DNA from: Flammeovirga pectinis
GTDB taxonomy: Bacteria > Bacteroidota > Bacteroidia > Cytophagales > Flammeovirgaceae
Assembly: GCF_003970675.1 (NCBI RefSeq)
Contig: NZ_CP034562.1
Span: 4,218,501 to 4,282,500 of the forward strand
Reading direction: 5' to 3'
Length of the DNA stretch: 64,000 bases
The position numbers and the translations under genes are program-made. Of this stretch, positions 17,801 to 26,594 are shown one piece after another. How positions within the stretch are numbered: position 1 is the stretch's first letter; every line of letters begins with the position of its first letter. The notes under the pieces are model-generated. The model had not been told where the DNA came from. It did no database searches and was given only the letters and a program-made list of their open reading frames with translations.

Positions 17801-19810
17801 AATGGTACTAACTCTACAAGTAATCCTTCTACTTTCTTAATTCATGATAATAGTGCCTTGCAAGACCCTACAAGGGCGGGGTATACTTTTGTTGGTTGGT
17901 TTGATGGATTGACATCTACTAATGAGATCACTAATTTATCGAATAATAATTTAGTTGTATATGCACAATGGACACCTGATAATTACACTATAAATTACGC
18001 TATTAATAATGGGGGATCGGTGAGTAACACTAACCCTACTTCTTATACTGTTGAGACTTCTGATATTACGTTAACTGATTTATCAAGATTTGGTTATGAT
18101 TTTTCTGGATGGTATACTGATACTGGGTTAACAATTCCGGTAAGCGGTTTTGCCATTCCAACAGGGAGTACAGGTGATGTTACTTTCTATTGTAATTTTA
18201 CCCCTCAAGCAGATAATGCTATTACATATAATAATGTAAATGGAGTAACAAACAGTAACCCAGCTTCATATTCACCTACTATTACGGCTCCTATAGCCTT
18301 ACAAAACTTATCTAGCAGATCTGGATATACTTTTGATGGTTGGTTTAGAGAAGCAAGTTTTACTACGCCAATAACCGAAATAATTGCTACAGATGGTGTA
18401 CTTGATATTTATGCAAAATGGACGGCTATTAATTATACAATTTCATTTAATGTGATCAATGGTTCTGGAATTACAAATAGTAATCCGGTGGCATATACTA
18501 TTGAAAGTGCCGATATTACATTAACTGATTTATCAAAAGCTAGTTCTAATTTCTTAGGTTGGTTTACAGATGCAAGTTTTACGACTCCTGTTACCGGACC
18601 TGCGATTCAATCTGGGAGTACTGGAAATAAAACATTTTATAGTAGGTTTTATTCTCAAACAAATAATCAGATTACATATAATAATTTGAATGGTGTAACC
18701 AATCCAAATCAAAGTAGTTATTCGCCAGGTATTACGTCGCCAATTACTTTGCAAGCTTTAAGTGGAAGAAACGGGTACACCTTTAATGGTTGGTTTAGGG
18801 AGGCAAGTTTCACTAATGCAATTTCAGAAGTCAGTTATTCTGATGGAGATATTACGCTTTATGCTAAGTGGGATGCCATAAATTACACCATAAACTATAC
18901 TCTAAATAATGGAAGTGGAACAACCAATAGTAACCCCACTTCTTATACTATAGAAAGCAGTGACATTTCTTTAAGTGATCTGTCAATTTCCGGATATAAT
19001 TTCCGTGGTTGGTATACTGATGCAGGATTAACTTCTGCCGTAAACAGTGTAGCTATCCCTACTGGAAGTACTGGAGATATTACAGTATATGCTAAATGGG
19101 AAGCAATAGTTTATACCATTTCTTATTCTATAACGAATGGAAGCGGAGTAACCAATAATAATCCAACTTCTTATACTATAGAGAGTAATACTATTTCTTT
19201 AAATGATTTATCAAAAGATGGGTATTATTTTCAAGGTTGGTTTACTGATGCTGCATTAACTTCTGCCGTAAATAGTAATTCTATTCCAACAGGAAGCACA
19301 GGTAACTTAACTTTCTACACTAATTTTATAGCAGATTATGTAATTACTTTTGAAAATGTAGAAGGGGCTACAAATCCTAATCAATCTACTTACTCTGCAG
19401 GTAGCACTACACCAATTGCTTTATTAGACCTTACAGATAGAGAGGGTTATACTTTTGAAGGTTGGTTTAGAGAAAGTGCTCTTACAAACAGAATAACTGA
19501 AATTGAAGTTGCGGATGGTGATCTCTCTATTTACGCCAAATGGACTGCGGTTATTACATCTGTAAACACTGCTTTACTAAATAGCTTTAAGGTGTATCCT
19601 AACCCTACAACAGATAAAGAATTATATGTTGATATTAATGGGATTTCTGAAAAAGCAGTTGTAAATGTTTATACAACTAGAGGAGTTCTATTATCATCAA
19701 ATGAGATGTATACTAAAGAAAAAATTAATTTTGATGTTCCTTCTGGAATTTATATGATTAAAATTTCTACAAGTGTTGGTGAGAAAACTTTTAAGGTACT
19801 GAAAAACTAA
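14861..19810 (+). CDS. Giant BspA-like LRR / InlB B-repeat surface protein with T9SS sorting domain
   Basis: A 1649-residue exported protein with a Sec signal (residues 8-25). Residues about 27-965 hold four modules of roughly 230 residues. Each begins with a YTLxDADVVV-type strand and a DIIIPDxLDG motif, continues with BspA-type leucine-rich repeats (SVVLPSTLRKI...) and ends with a beta-rich FxGVRITGQIRG domain. Residues about 967-1555 hold eight Listeria-Bacteroides (InlB B-type) repeats of ~75 residues in two alternating subtypes with GYTFxGWFREASFT and GYxFxGWYTDA cores. The last ~85 residues (LNSFKVYPNPTTDKELYVDI ...) are a T9SS type A sorting domain. Likely role: adhesion to surfaces or glycans. 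It interrupts the otherwise minus-strand mannoside locus. Confidence 0.85.
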   Translation: MKKSNLIKTVLFLLLTSLASIVNAQTPYTLTDADVVVTSEGVLKSCSYNFSNTDIIIPERLDGYLVREIGGLLSSGVFNNKGITSVVLPSTLRKIYSYSFQNNNISSITLPNSVNIIYDYAFDGNPSLTSFTLPTAPNRYTYNWSDGNTSYNEGDVIPASKFTYGFSANHTFSGVRISGQIRGGDNINLILAINNTDISSSLPTYLSSFDDGEDYEFEVDLGVDVNIVALQTGLIFTTKTLAETNIQTDVEDFDFFNSYTLSDADVVVNSDGVLESTSYNFARKDIIIPDVLDGETILKIGVDNPSLNTGVFENKNITSVELPTTLEEISENAFKGNDLKKITFPNTLRTIERFAFDNNNVKNITLSNTLELIGQYAFSNNSLSNVTFPNTLTHIGANAFLYNTALSSFNLPTSTALYTYNWTAGNSNFNEGQSVTDFQVEYTANPTFLGARITGEVRGHDGITLTITGADNRVLTLDNGDSYKIEVPKGSNINITATKNGVTFTPSIPYDFTNLQENYLRQDFYIPYTLIDSDVVVDANGTINSYAGSYTDIIIPDLLDGYTIKSIQSDVFRNKNISSVILPSTLERLENSSFQENKIVSIILPSTLTHLGDGSFYQNEILNWVFPLHSNSLYTNTWTGAGITYNQGDVVPTFRETFRATESFNGVRITGQIRGIDGVDLYVTEGGNTSVHAILNDGDNYTIETAVNSSLTIYPLKNGHTFNPGPQRVYSNVQADAINQDFYVTYTLTDADVIVNSNGEIISYTAPTQNPKDIIIPDNLDGVTIKSIGDPTNQNRGLFEFTNIESIILPSTLETISYRSFKGCDLKSIYLPNTVKYIGAEAFKANSNFTSFTLPSPTTSNADFEYRWEDSNGTSKSAGDVITDFDLGYEAIRTSLVAYITGNIRALGSTTISASNGSSLNVTDYGPYSIKITKGETGTVTLTNSNSSFSPSNYSYTNIQSDVDNIDFTAQYSVTYNNLLNGTNSTSNPSTFLIHDNSALQDPTRAGYTFVGWFDGLTSTNEITNLSNNNLVVYAQWTPDNYTINYAINNGGSVSNTNPTSYTVETSDITLTDLSRFGYDFSGWYTDTGLTIPVSGFAIPTGSTGDVTFYCNFTPQADNAITYNNVNGVTNSNPASYSPTITAPIALQNLSSRSGYTFDGWFREASFTTPITEIIATDGVLDIYAKWTAINYTISFNVINGSGITNSNPVAYTIESADITLTDLSKASSNFLGWFTDASFTTPVTGPAIQSGSTGNKTFYSRFYSQTNNQITYNNLNGVTNPNQSSYSPGITSPITLQALSGRNGYTFNGWFREASFTNAISEVSYSDGDITLYAKWDAINYTINYTLNNGSGTTNSNPTSYTIESSDISLSDLSISGYNFRGWYTDAGLTSAVNSVAIPTGSTGDITVYAKWEAIVYTISYSITNGSGVTNNNPTSYTIESNTISLNDLSKDGYYFQGWFTDAALTSAVNSNSIPTGSTGNLTFYTNFIADYVITFENVEGATNPNQSTYSAGSTTPIALLDLTDREGYTFEGWFRESALTNRITEIEVADGDLSIYAKWTAVITSVNTALLNSFKVYPNPTTDKELYVDINGISEKAVVNVYTTRGVLLSSNEMYTKEKINFDVPSGIYMIKISTSVGEKTFKVLKN
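17761..19530 (+). repeat. Eight tandem InlB B-type repeats, two alternating subtypes
   Basis: Within the BspA-like gene, repeat subtype A (YNNxNG-TNPN...SYSP, then GYTFxGWFREASFT) and subtype B (INYTI...NGSGxTNxNP, then IPTGSTG) occur in the order A-B-A-B-A-B-B-A, judged by eye. The first A unit is the most divergent. The pattern suggests amplification of a two-repeat unit. Confidence 0.7.
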
Positions 19811-19831
19811 AAAGGAAGTACTTATCAAAAG

Positions 19832-19877
19832 AAAACAGCTTCAAAGATAGTTAAACACTATTTTTGAAGCTGTTTTT
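19832..19877. terminator. Bidirectional intrinsic terminator
   Basis: Arms around AAAACAGCTTCAAAGATAGT (19832-19851) and ACTATTTTTGAAGCTGTTTT (19857-19876) form a long, nearly perfect stem with T-rich flanks. It separates the convergent BspA-like and GH130 genes. Confidence 0.85.
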
Positions 19878-19903
19878 ATATTCTATCAATTCAGAATCTA
19901 TGA

Positions 19904-20881
19904 TTAAAGAGAATTCTCCTTCACCCAATCAACAAGTTCGTCAATTTGTGCAAATGCCATTCCTGTAACAGTATCTGCTGCACCATAATAAACGGCTAAT
20001 TTCCCTGTTTCTTTATCATGAAGTGCGGCACATGGAAAGACTACATTTGGTACATCGCCCATGCATTCATATTGTGTTTCTGGGGTTAATAAATAAGGCT
20101 GAGACCTGTACTTTACTTCCCAAGGTTTATCAATATCTAATAAGGCTGCTCCCATTGCGTACACATATCCATTGCATGATTTTAATACGCCATGATAGAT
20201 CATTAACCAGCCGTCTTTTGTTTCTATAGGAATTGGGCCTGCTCCTACTTTCATGCATTGCCATGCACTATCCTCGAAGGGTGCCGGTGACATTACATGA
20301 CGGTGTTCTCCCCAAAATTTCATGTCTGGTGATTGGCTAATAAAGATATCTCCAAATGCAGTGTGTCCTGTATCACTTGGGCGACTTAACATCACGTATT
20401 TATCATTTATTTTTCTTGGGAAAAGTACTCCATTTCTATTGTAGGGTAGAAAGGCATTTTCACATTGGTGGAACGTTTTAAAATCAAAAGTATAACCAAT
20501 ACCAATTGTTGGTCCGTTATAGCCGTTGCACCACGTAATCCAATAGCGGTCTTCCATCCATACTACACGAGGATCGTACTTATAATCAGAATGGATCATT
20601 TCTGTATTTCCGGCAATAAAGTCAATCGGTAATTCATTGATTTCCCAGTTGATGCCATCCTTACTAAACCCAGCATGAATATTCATTCTTCGGCATTTAT
20701 CATCACAACGAAAAACACCTGCATATGCATCACTAAACTCTACAACAGCACTATTAAAAATACTATTTGAATTTGCTATTGCATCTCTTTTTATCACTGG
20801 ATTTTGAGAATAACGCCACATAACTGCTTTACTATGCTCTGGTCTATCTTCCCATGGGAATGCCTTCTCTAATGTACTCAT
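19904..20881 (-). CDS. GH130 family beta-mannoside phosphorylase
   Basis: A 325-residue protein without a signal peptide, so cytoplasmic. It has the five-bladed beta-propeller pattern of GH130: [18 protein letters not shown] near the start, the catalytic-region motif [18 protein letters not shown], and phosphate-site residues in [13 protein letters not shown] and [16 protein letters not shown]. Enzymes of this size and pattern phosphorolyse beta-1,4-mannosyl-GlcNAc or beta-1,4-mannosyl-glucose, giving mannose-1-phosphate. In a locus with GH47, GH92 and a mannose-6-phosphate isomerase, the Man-GlcNAc core of N-glycans is the most likely substrate. The exact subfamily cannot be fixed by eye. 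Confidence 0.82.
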   Translation of the reverse strand: MSTLEKAFPWEDRPEHSKAVMWRYSQNPVIKRDAIANSNSIFNSAVVEFSDAYAGVFRCDDKCRRMNIHAGFSKDGINWEINELPIDFIAGNTEMIHSDYKYDPRVVWMEDRYWITWCNGYNGPTIGIGYTFDFKTFHQCENAFLPYNRNGVLFPRKINDKYVMLSRPSDTGHTAFGDIFISQSPDMKFWGEHRHVMSPAPFEDSAWQCMKVGAGPIPIETKDGWLMIYHGVLKSCNGYVYAMGAALLDIDKPWEVKYRSQPYLLTPETQYECMGDVPNVVFPCAALHDKETGKLAVYYGAADTVTGMAFAQIDELVDWVKENSL

Positions 20882-20958
20882 TTGTATAAATTTTAAATCG
20901 TATTTTTTTATTGATTAGTGTAATAACTTTTGAATTATCACACTTCTAAAATGCTTTA

Positions 20959-22797
20959 TTATTCAATAGTGATCTCATCGATAAACATATAAGCATCGCT
21001 TCCGTTTCCAGAATGCCACTCCGGTAGTTTTCCTATATTTTTAGCAATTACTTTTATGTATTTTGCTTTTGATTTACCTTGTATCGTGATTTTTTCTCGA
21101 TGTACAATTACATTTTTAGTTGCTCCTTCTGCCTCTTGGCTTCCAAAATTGGTGTAATTTTCACCATCTTCAGAAACAAAGATATCTACTTCTTGTGGTG
21201 CAAAAATCCAACTTTGTTGTGCTGATAAAGCACCGACAGTTATCTTCTTTACTTTCTTTATTTGGGGCAATTCTAAAACTACTTCCATGTCGTTTCCTAG
21301 AAATGCAACCCAATAACCATCGCTAAAGGTTTTTGTACCAGAATAACCGTCTACTAATTTTATTTCCTGACCTGTAGAGCGTTTATCTGTGGGTTGTAAT
21401 AATTGTACTTTAGCATTAAAACCAAGATGCTGTACTTCTTCAAAATCTTGAGGTAAATCGTCTTCAAAACCAAATTCCCAGTCTAAATATTTCTTTGTAA
21501 GTTCTTCTACTTTCTCAGGAAAATCAGTTGCTAGGTTATTTAGTTCACTACTATCTTGTGCAATGTTTACAAGGTAATAACTGTCTTTTTCAAAATCTAT
21601 TGATGCTTTTTTAGTATGATCTGTAGGGTAGCCAATTAGTTTCCAATCGCCTTCTCTAATTGCCCAAGACGCACCAAATTTCCAACGGAAAACTTCCACA
21701 GGTGATGAAGCCTCTTTGTCTAAAATCATTTCTTTTAATGAGTGTCCTTCAATTGCATTTTGATCATAGGTTATGCCACAGAAATCTAACAATGTTGGAA
21801 ACCAATCTGTACCCGTTCCCATACCATTTCTTACTTCGTTTGCAGGTATCTGATTTGGCCATTGAATTAACGTGGGCACACGAATTCCACCTTCAAACAA
21901 ATCTCCTTTTGCCCCTCTAAATGGTCCAGAATATCCACCTCCATTAAAGTTTCTTACTTCTGTAGAATATCCGTGATCTGATTGAAAAACAACAATTGTA
22001 TTTTCTAAAACACCTTGCTTTTCTAGTACATCAAGTAATTTACCAATGTACTCATCTAACGTAGACATAAAAGCGGCATAATCTCTACGGGGCGAGGGCA
22101 AATCTTTATAATACGTTCTCCACTTTTCTAAGGGTTGCACAGGGTAATGCGGTAAATTAATGGCAAAGTACATAAAGAAAGGATCTTCATTTTCTTTAAT
22201 TGAGGAGAGATATTGGTCTACCTCATCTACCATTAATTCTGGGAAATACTGCCCGTCCATAAATACTTCTTCCCCGTTTCTCCATAAATCATGGCGGTTA
22301 GGACCTTCCCAATAAAAGAAATGAGAATAATTATCTATACACCCTCCCATGTGCCCAAATGAATGGTCAAAACCTTGGTTATAAGGCATTGTTTCTGGAG
22401 TGTACCCCAAATGCCATTTTCCAATATGTGCAGTGTTATACCCAGCTCCTTTAAAGACCTCTGCTATCGTTACTTCTTCTTCTGGCAAACCTGCATGCCC
22501 CGGTTGAGAAGATGTATTGTTAGGTAGTTGTGCTCCTTGCGGACTTTTACCTGTTAACAATGCGGCTCTAGAAGGTGTGCAAATAGGTGCTGGTGCATAA
22601 AATTGCGTAAACCGAATGCCATTTTCTGCCATCTTATCAAAAGTTGGCGTCTTTAAATCTTTAGCTCCATAACAATTCATGTCTAACGATCCCTGATCAT
22701 CAGAATATATCAGTAAAACATTCGGCTTTTTGTCTTGTGCATTTACCAATACGCCCACAAGAAGCAGTAGACTAAAACTGTAAAGTAGCTTTTTCAT
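20959..22797 (-). CDS. Exported family S1 sulfatase with C-terminal discoidin-like domain
   Basis: A 612-residue protein with a Sec signal (residues 4-20). The formylglycine motif is C73-TPSR, which fits cysteine-type maturation by an anaerobic or aerobic sulfatase-maturing enzyme. Metal-binding residues are in YSDDQG (D33, D34), GKWHLGY and VVFQSDHG. Residues from about 470 onward (KRSTGQEIKLVDGYSG ... YIKVIAKNIG) look like an F5/8 type C (discoidin/CBM32-like) carbohydrate-binding domain. The substrate is unknown; the setting suggests a sulfated mannose-containing glycan. It sits 26 bp downstream of the symporter gene, probably in one operon. Confidence 0.85.
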   Translation of the reverse strand: MKKLLYSFSLLLLVGVLVNAQDKKPNVLLIYSDDQGSLDMNCYGAKDLKTPTFDKMAENGIRFTQFYAPAPICTPSRAALLTGKSPQGAQLPNNTSSQPGHAGLPEEEVTIAEVFKGAGYNTAHIGKWHLGYTPETMPYNQGFDHSFGHMGGCIDNYSHFFYWEGPNRHDLWRNGEEVFMDGQYFPELMVDEVDQYLSSIKENEDPFFMYFAINLPHYPVQPLEKWRTYYKDLPSPRRDYAAFMSTLDEYIGKLLDVLEKQGVLENTIVVFQSDHGYSTEVRNFNGGGYSGPFRGAKGDLFEGGIRVPTLIQWPNQIPANEVRNGMGTGTDWFPTLLDFCGITYDQNAIEGHSLKEMILDKEASSPVEVFRWKFGASWAIREGDWKLIGYPTDHTKKASIDFEKDSYYLVNIAQDSSELNNLATDFPEKVEELTKKYLDWEFGFEDDLPQDFEEVQHLGFNAKVQLLQPTDKRSTGQEIKLVDGYSGTKTFSDGYWVAFLGNDMEVVLELPQIKKVKKITVGALSAQQSWIFAPQEVDIFVSEDGENYTNFGSQEAEGATKNVIVHREKITIQGKSKAKYIKVIAKNIGKLPEWHSGNGSDAYMFIDEITIE

Positions 22798-22823
22798 TTT
22801 TAAATTTTATTGCTCATTATAAC

Positions 22824-24725
22824 CTAAGAGACTGCTTCTAAATCAGGTGATAAAGTAGGTGTACTCTCCTCTATTGCCTGAAGTGTATCTTGCATATCTT
22901 CTGGGTAATCTTCCATTTCATCGTGCCATTTGATTTTTAACCAAATCATTGTCACAATCATTAATACAATTGAGTAAGCCATATATTCGTACTCTCCAAT
23001 AATTAAAAATACTGGAATTAAATGTAACGAAAGTTGCCAAATTGCACCAACTGCACAATTAAACATATCTTTACCAAAGCCTTTATTTTCTTTAAAGTTC
23101 GGATTAATAGCTCTACATTTTTCTGCAATTGGTTGCCAAAATCCCCACGGACGCACCGTTGTATAAAATGTCATTAATGTTTTCTCATCGTCTGGTTTAG
23201 TTAATAAACTTGCAACGATTGATGTGGCTAATGAGATCAAGAAGATGATTGGAAACTGCATTATCTCTGATAGGTTTGAGAAAGCAAAAGGTACAACTAC
23301 GGCTGCTCCCATTCCTGCCATCATTCCATAAAAATAACCAAAGCCATTAAATCTCCACCATACCCATTTTAGCATATTTGCTGCAGTATATCCACCAAAT
23401 AAAGCGGCTACAATCCATTTTAAGATTGAATCTATACTCGATACAAATAACCCTGCCGTCATGCCTACAATTACTACGGCTAAAGAGGCAACGTAAGACA
23501 TCATTACCAATTGCTTATCTGTTGCATTTGGTCTAAAATATTTTTTGATAATATCGTTTACTATATATGCTGGTCCTGCATTTACATTGGCTGCAAAAGT
23601 TGACATAAAAGCTGAAATTAAACCTGCCAATAATAACCCTTTTAAACCAACTGGAATAAAGTTTTGTAAGGCAAAAGGTAAAACCATCTCGAAGTCTATT
23701 GGGCCAGATTGTTCTGCAAACTGAGGGGATAAATACACCAAACCAATTACGGCTAAGCCCATAATCATAAGGTATCTTGGAATAAATAATGCCAACGAAA
23801 CTATGCCACTCATTTTTGCAGCATCCTTTGGCGATTCTGTGGCCATAATACGCTGCATATCGTAACTCGGAACGGGTCCTGCAATGCTTACTAAAATCCC
23901 TTTAAAGATCATCATCATCATTAATGTGCCAAAAAGAGAGTAACCGTCCGACTCAATTTTATCGTTTACGGCAGGTAAAACAGTCGACCAATCTAAGTTT
24001 AATTTCCAATCGAAAGCTAAAGATTTCCACCCTTCTGGAACCACCGCTGTAATCTGTTCTGGAGTTACCATATTAATGGCAATTATACCCACAATAATGC
24101 AAGCAATTGTCATCACCACAAACTGAATAAGTTCGGTCATTACCACAGAGTACATACCGCCTTTAATCACATAAATAGTTGTGAGTGCCATAATAATAGC
24201 GGCGTATATTTTAGCTGATGGAATAGCAAAACCAAAAACGGATGTGCTCAAGTCCCATGGTAAAAACATTGTTGCAAACTTACCAATTCCTTCAAATCCG
24301 TAGGCTATAAATCCTACCACTGCAATAATGGCAAAGACTACTACAACAATGTGTGAAAGTTCTGCCCCTCTACCATTTCCAAATCTTGTTTTTAACCATT
24401 CTGCACCCGTCATTACGTTAGAACGTCTTAACCAAACGGCAAGAAATATCATTAAGAAAATCTGATTCCAAACAGGCCATAGCCAAGGAATAAAAACAGA
24501 TTTAGCCCCATATATAAAAGCAAGAGAAACCATCCACATTGTACCCGTGATATCGAACATGCCAGAAGCATTTGATAACCCCAAAACGTACCAAGGAATT
24601 GTTTTTCCGCCAAGAAAATAACTATCAAGATTTTGTGATGCCTTTTTAGAGATAAAGTATCCAATAAGAACCGTTAGTAGTATATACCCCACGATTATTC
24701 CTATATCTACAGGATGTAAGTTCAT
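22824..24725 (-). CDS. Sodium:solute symporter (SSS family)
   Basis: A 633-residue inner-membrane transporter with about 14 hydrophobic segments. I use the ATG at 24725, because the product then starts at MNLHPVDIGIIVGYILLTVL, the usual start of the first SSS helix; a longer frame up to 24878 would add about 51 unstructured residues. SSS motifs include KKASQNLDSYFLGGKTIPWY after helix 1 and GLLLAGLISAFMSTFAANVN in the middle. Members found in glycan loci of Bacteroidota import sugars or uronates with Na+. Here the cargo is probably mannose, N-acetylglucosamine or Man-GlcNAc. It follows susD after a hairpin at 24923-24958. Confidence 0.82.
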   Translation of the reverse strand: MNLHPVDIGIIVGYILLTVLIGYFISKKASQNLDSYFLGGKTIPWYVLGLSNASGMFDITGTMWMVSLAFIYGAKSVFIPWLWPVWNQIFLMIFLAVWLRRSNVMTGAEWLKTRFGNGRGAELSHIVVVVFAIIAVVGFIAYGFEGIGKFATMFLPWDLSTSVFGFAIPSAKIYAAIIMALTTIYVIKGGMYSVVMTELIQFVVMTIACIIVGIIAINMVTPEQITAVVPEGWKSLAFDWKLNLDWSTVLPAVNDKIESDGYSLFGTLMMMMIFKGILVSIAGPVPSYDMQRIMATESPKDAAKMSGIVSLALFIPRYLMIMGLAVIGLVYLSPQFAEQSGPIDFEMVLPFALQNFIPVGLKGLLLAGLISAFMSTFAANVNAGPAYIVNDIIKKYFRPNATDKQLVMMSYVASLAVVIVGMTAGLFVSSIDSILKWIVAALFGGYTAANMLKWVWWRFNGFGYFYGMMAGMGAAVVVPFAFSNLSEIMQFPIIFLISLATSIVASLLTKPDDEKTLMTFYTTVRPWGFWQPIAEKCRAINPNFKENKGFGKDMFNCAVGAIWQLSLHLIPVFLIIGEYEYMAYSIVLMIVTMIWLKIKWHDEMEDYPEDMQDTLQAIEESTPTLSPDLEAVS

Positions 24726-24922
24726 TATAATTAGGTTTAAAAGATTGTAAGTTATGTCTGTTACTATTATGAGATATACCCGATAGAATTGTGTTTTTTT
24801 TGAGCAAGTACTATTGCTTATGTATAATGTTATCCCGTTGGTTAAATTTAAGAAAAACTTGTTGGAGATAACACCCAATAATTTCTAAATAATCACAAAA
24901 TATTTTAGAACTTAAATAGGAA

Positions 24923-24958
24923 AGCAATGCAAATGTGAAAATCCACTCTTGCATTGCT
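24923..24958 (-). terminator. Hairpin between susD and the symporter gene
   Basis: Arms AGCAATGCAA (24923-24932) and TTGCATTGCT (24949-24958) with an inner GTG/CAC pairing. It lies 16 bp after the susD stop on the minus strand and is followed by TTTCCTATTT. It could be a partial terminator or an mRNA-stability stem that makes SusCD more abundant than the downstream proteins. Confidence 0.6.
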
Positions 24959-24973
24959 CTCATCACTTTATAA

Positions 24974-26581
24974 TTAGTCTATATCCCACCAAACACGAAC
25001 GTGAATACCTTCACCTTGTCCTTGATTGTTACTAGGGTCTAATGCGTTTTTAGCATTAATTGTTATTTCAGATTCGGTATAAGGTAGCTTCTTAATAAAG
25101 CCATCTCCTAAATCTACTCCTGAGTCGTCTTTCACTACTTTATTTAAAGTAGGATAACCCGTTCTTCTGTACTCTGCCCAACCTTCACAACCGTCAGGGA
25201 AATTAGCAATCCATTTTTGCTGCTGAATGTTTTCTAACTCATGTCCAGAGAATGTTGGTAAACCCTTAATGTATGCTTCCATATCTACTTTAGAAGGGTC
25301 TATACTCGACAAGAAACTTTGTGTTTCTGATAAAGTAGCAACATACTCCCAAGATGCACGAATACCTTCTAAGTAAGCGGCCTCACTATTGCCTCCCCAA
25401 CCAAGAAGAGCAGCTTCTGATTTTAAGAAACTGACTTCTGCATAAGACATAATCATGTACCTAGAGTTGTTATTAAACATCGGTCCGATATTAGAATTAT
25501 CGCTAGGGTTATTGCCCATTGCCGGGATTGCTTCTGCTGGTAAACCATTTTCTACACCTTTGTAAAACGAGATACTATACACACCAGATTTCAGTTCAGA
25601 ATACGTAAAATCTACTAATTTACCTTCTTGATTTAGCTTTTTATAGCCTTCTAATTCCTCTGCATTTACATCTTCTCTTTGTACTTTATCAAAATACAAA
25701 TACATTCTTGGGTCTGTAACTGCAGTACTTGTTGATGTGAAATAATCTTGCATTGTTTTACTCATTCTGAATTCATTCCACCAAGCAATTTCATATAAAG
25801 GATGCCCTCTCATAAAACTATGTGGGTCTGTTGCAACGGTAGCATTGTCTGCATTTGAGTTAATCAAATCTCTTGATAAAGCCACTGTGCCCCATTTTCT
25901 ACCCAATGCAGGATCAACTTTGCTTACACGAATTGCATATCTTAATAATAAAGAATTGGCCAATTGTCTCCACTTCTGCAAATCCCCATTATAAATTACA
26001 TCTTCTCCACCGTAAGTTGGTTGGTCTGTAAATTTACCCAACATTACATAGGCAGAGTCTAACCCCGTAAGTACACTATTATAAATAAACTCTTGAGAAT
26101 CGTATTTCGGATAATCAATGCCTCTTCCACCTTCTGTATATGGCATATCACCAATCTGATCAGACGTTCTTGCAGAACTTAACTCGTACTGAATTCTTGC
26201 AATCCAATAATGATTATCGAAGTCTGGGTACTTTTCTGAATACGCTTTAATATCATCATACATACGTGTAGATTCCCAATATTGCGTACGGAAAAAACCA
26301 TAATCTACCCAACCCAAGTTCATGATGTAACGCCCTGAGTTAAAATAGTTGGTTGTGTTTGCAAAATATTGAGAATACAAGCTTGTATACAATGTATATG
26401 CCTGTTGGTATCTCGACCATTCTGCAATGTTTCCGTTTACTAATAAGTTACCAATTGCCATGCTCGGTGGAATCTCCGTTGGTTCCACAGGATCGGTATT
26501 CATTTCATCAAATTTTTGAGTACACGAGAATGTCAGTACACTCAAAAACACTACGATTAATTTATATATATTTTTATTCAT
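24974..26581 (-). CDS. SusD-like outer-membrane glycan-binding lipoprotein
   Basis: A 535-residue lipoprotein that binds glycans at the cell surface and caps the SusC channel. The start at 26581 gives MNKNIYKLIVVFLSVLTFSC, a clear lipoprotein signal ending in a Cys followed by TQKFDEMNTDP. This CxxxFxxxNxDP start and the interior NDFR/EVSFLKSEAALLGWGG segments fit the SusD-like_2 (SusD/RagB-related) group. The C-terminal part includes QQKWIANFPDGCEGWAEYRR, typical of the family. It starts 14 bp after the susC stop. Confidence 0.88.
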   Translation of the reverse strand: MNKNIYKLIVVFLSVLTFSCTQKFDEMNTDPVEPTEIPPSMAIGNLLVNGNIAEWSRYQQAYTLYTSLYSQYFANTTNYFNSGRYIMNLGWVDYGFFRTQYWESTRMYDDIKAYSEKYPDFDNHYWIARIQYELSSARTSDQIGDMPYTEGGRGIDYPKYDSQEFIYNSVLTGLDSAYVMLGKFTDQPTYGGEDVIYNGDLQKWRQLANSLLLRYAIRVSKVDPALGRKWGTVALSRDLINSNADNATVATDPHSFMRGHPLYEIAWWNEFRMSKTMQDYFTSTSTAVTDPRMYLYFDKVQREDVNAEELEGYKKLNQEGKLVDFTYSELKSGVYSISFYKGVENGLPAEAIPAMGNNPSDNSNIGPMFNNNSRYMIMSYAEVSFLKSEAALLGWGGNSEAAYLEGIRASWEYVATLSETQSFLSSIDPSKVDMEAYIKGLPTFSGHELENIQQQKWIANFPDGCEGWAEYRRTGYPTLNKVVKDDSGVDLGDGFIKKLPYTESEITINAKNALDPSNNQGQGEGIHVRVWWDID

Positions 26582-26594
26582 GATTAAGTCGAAT

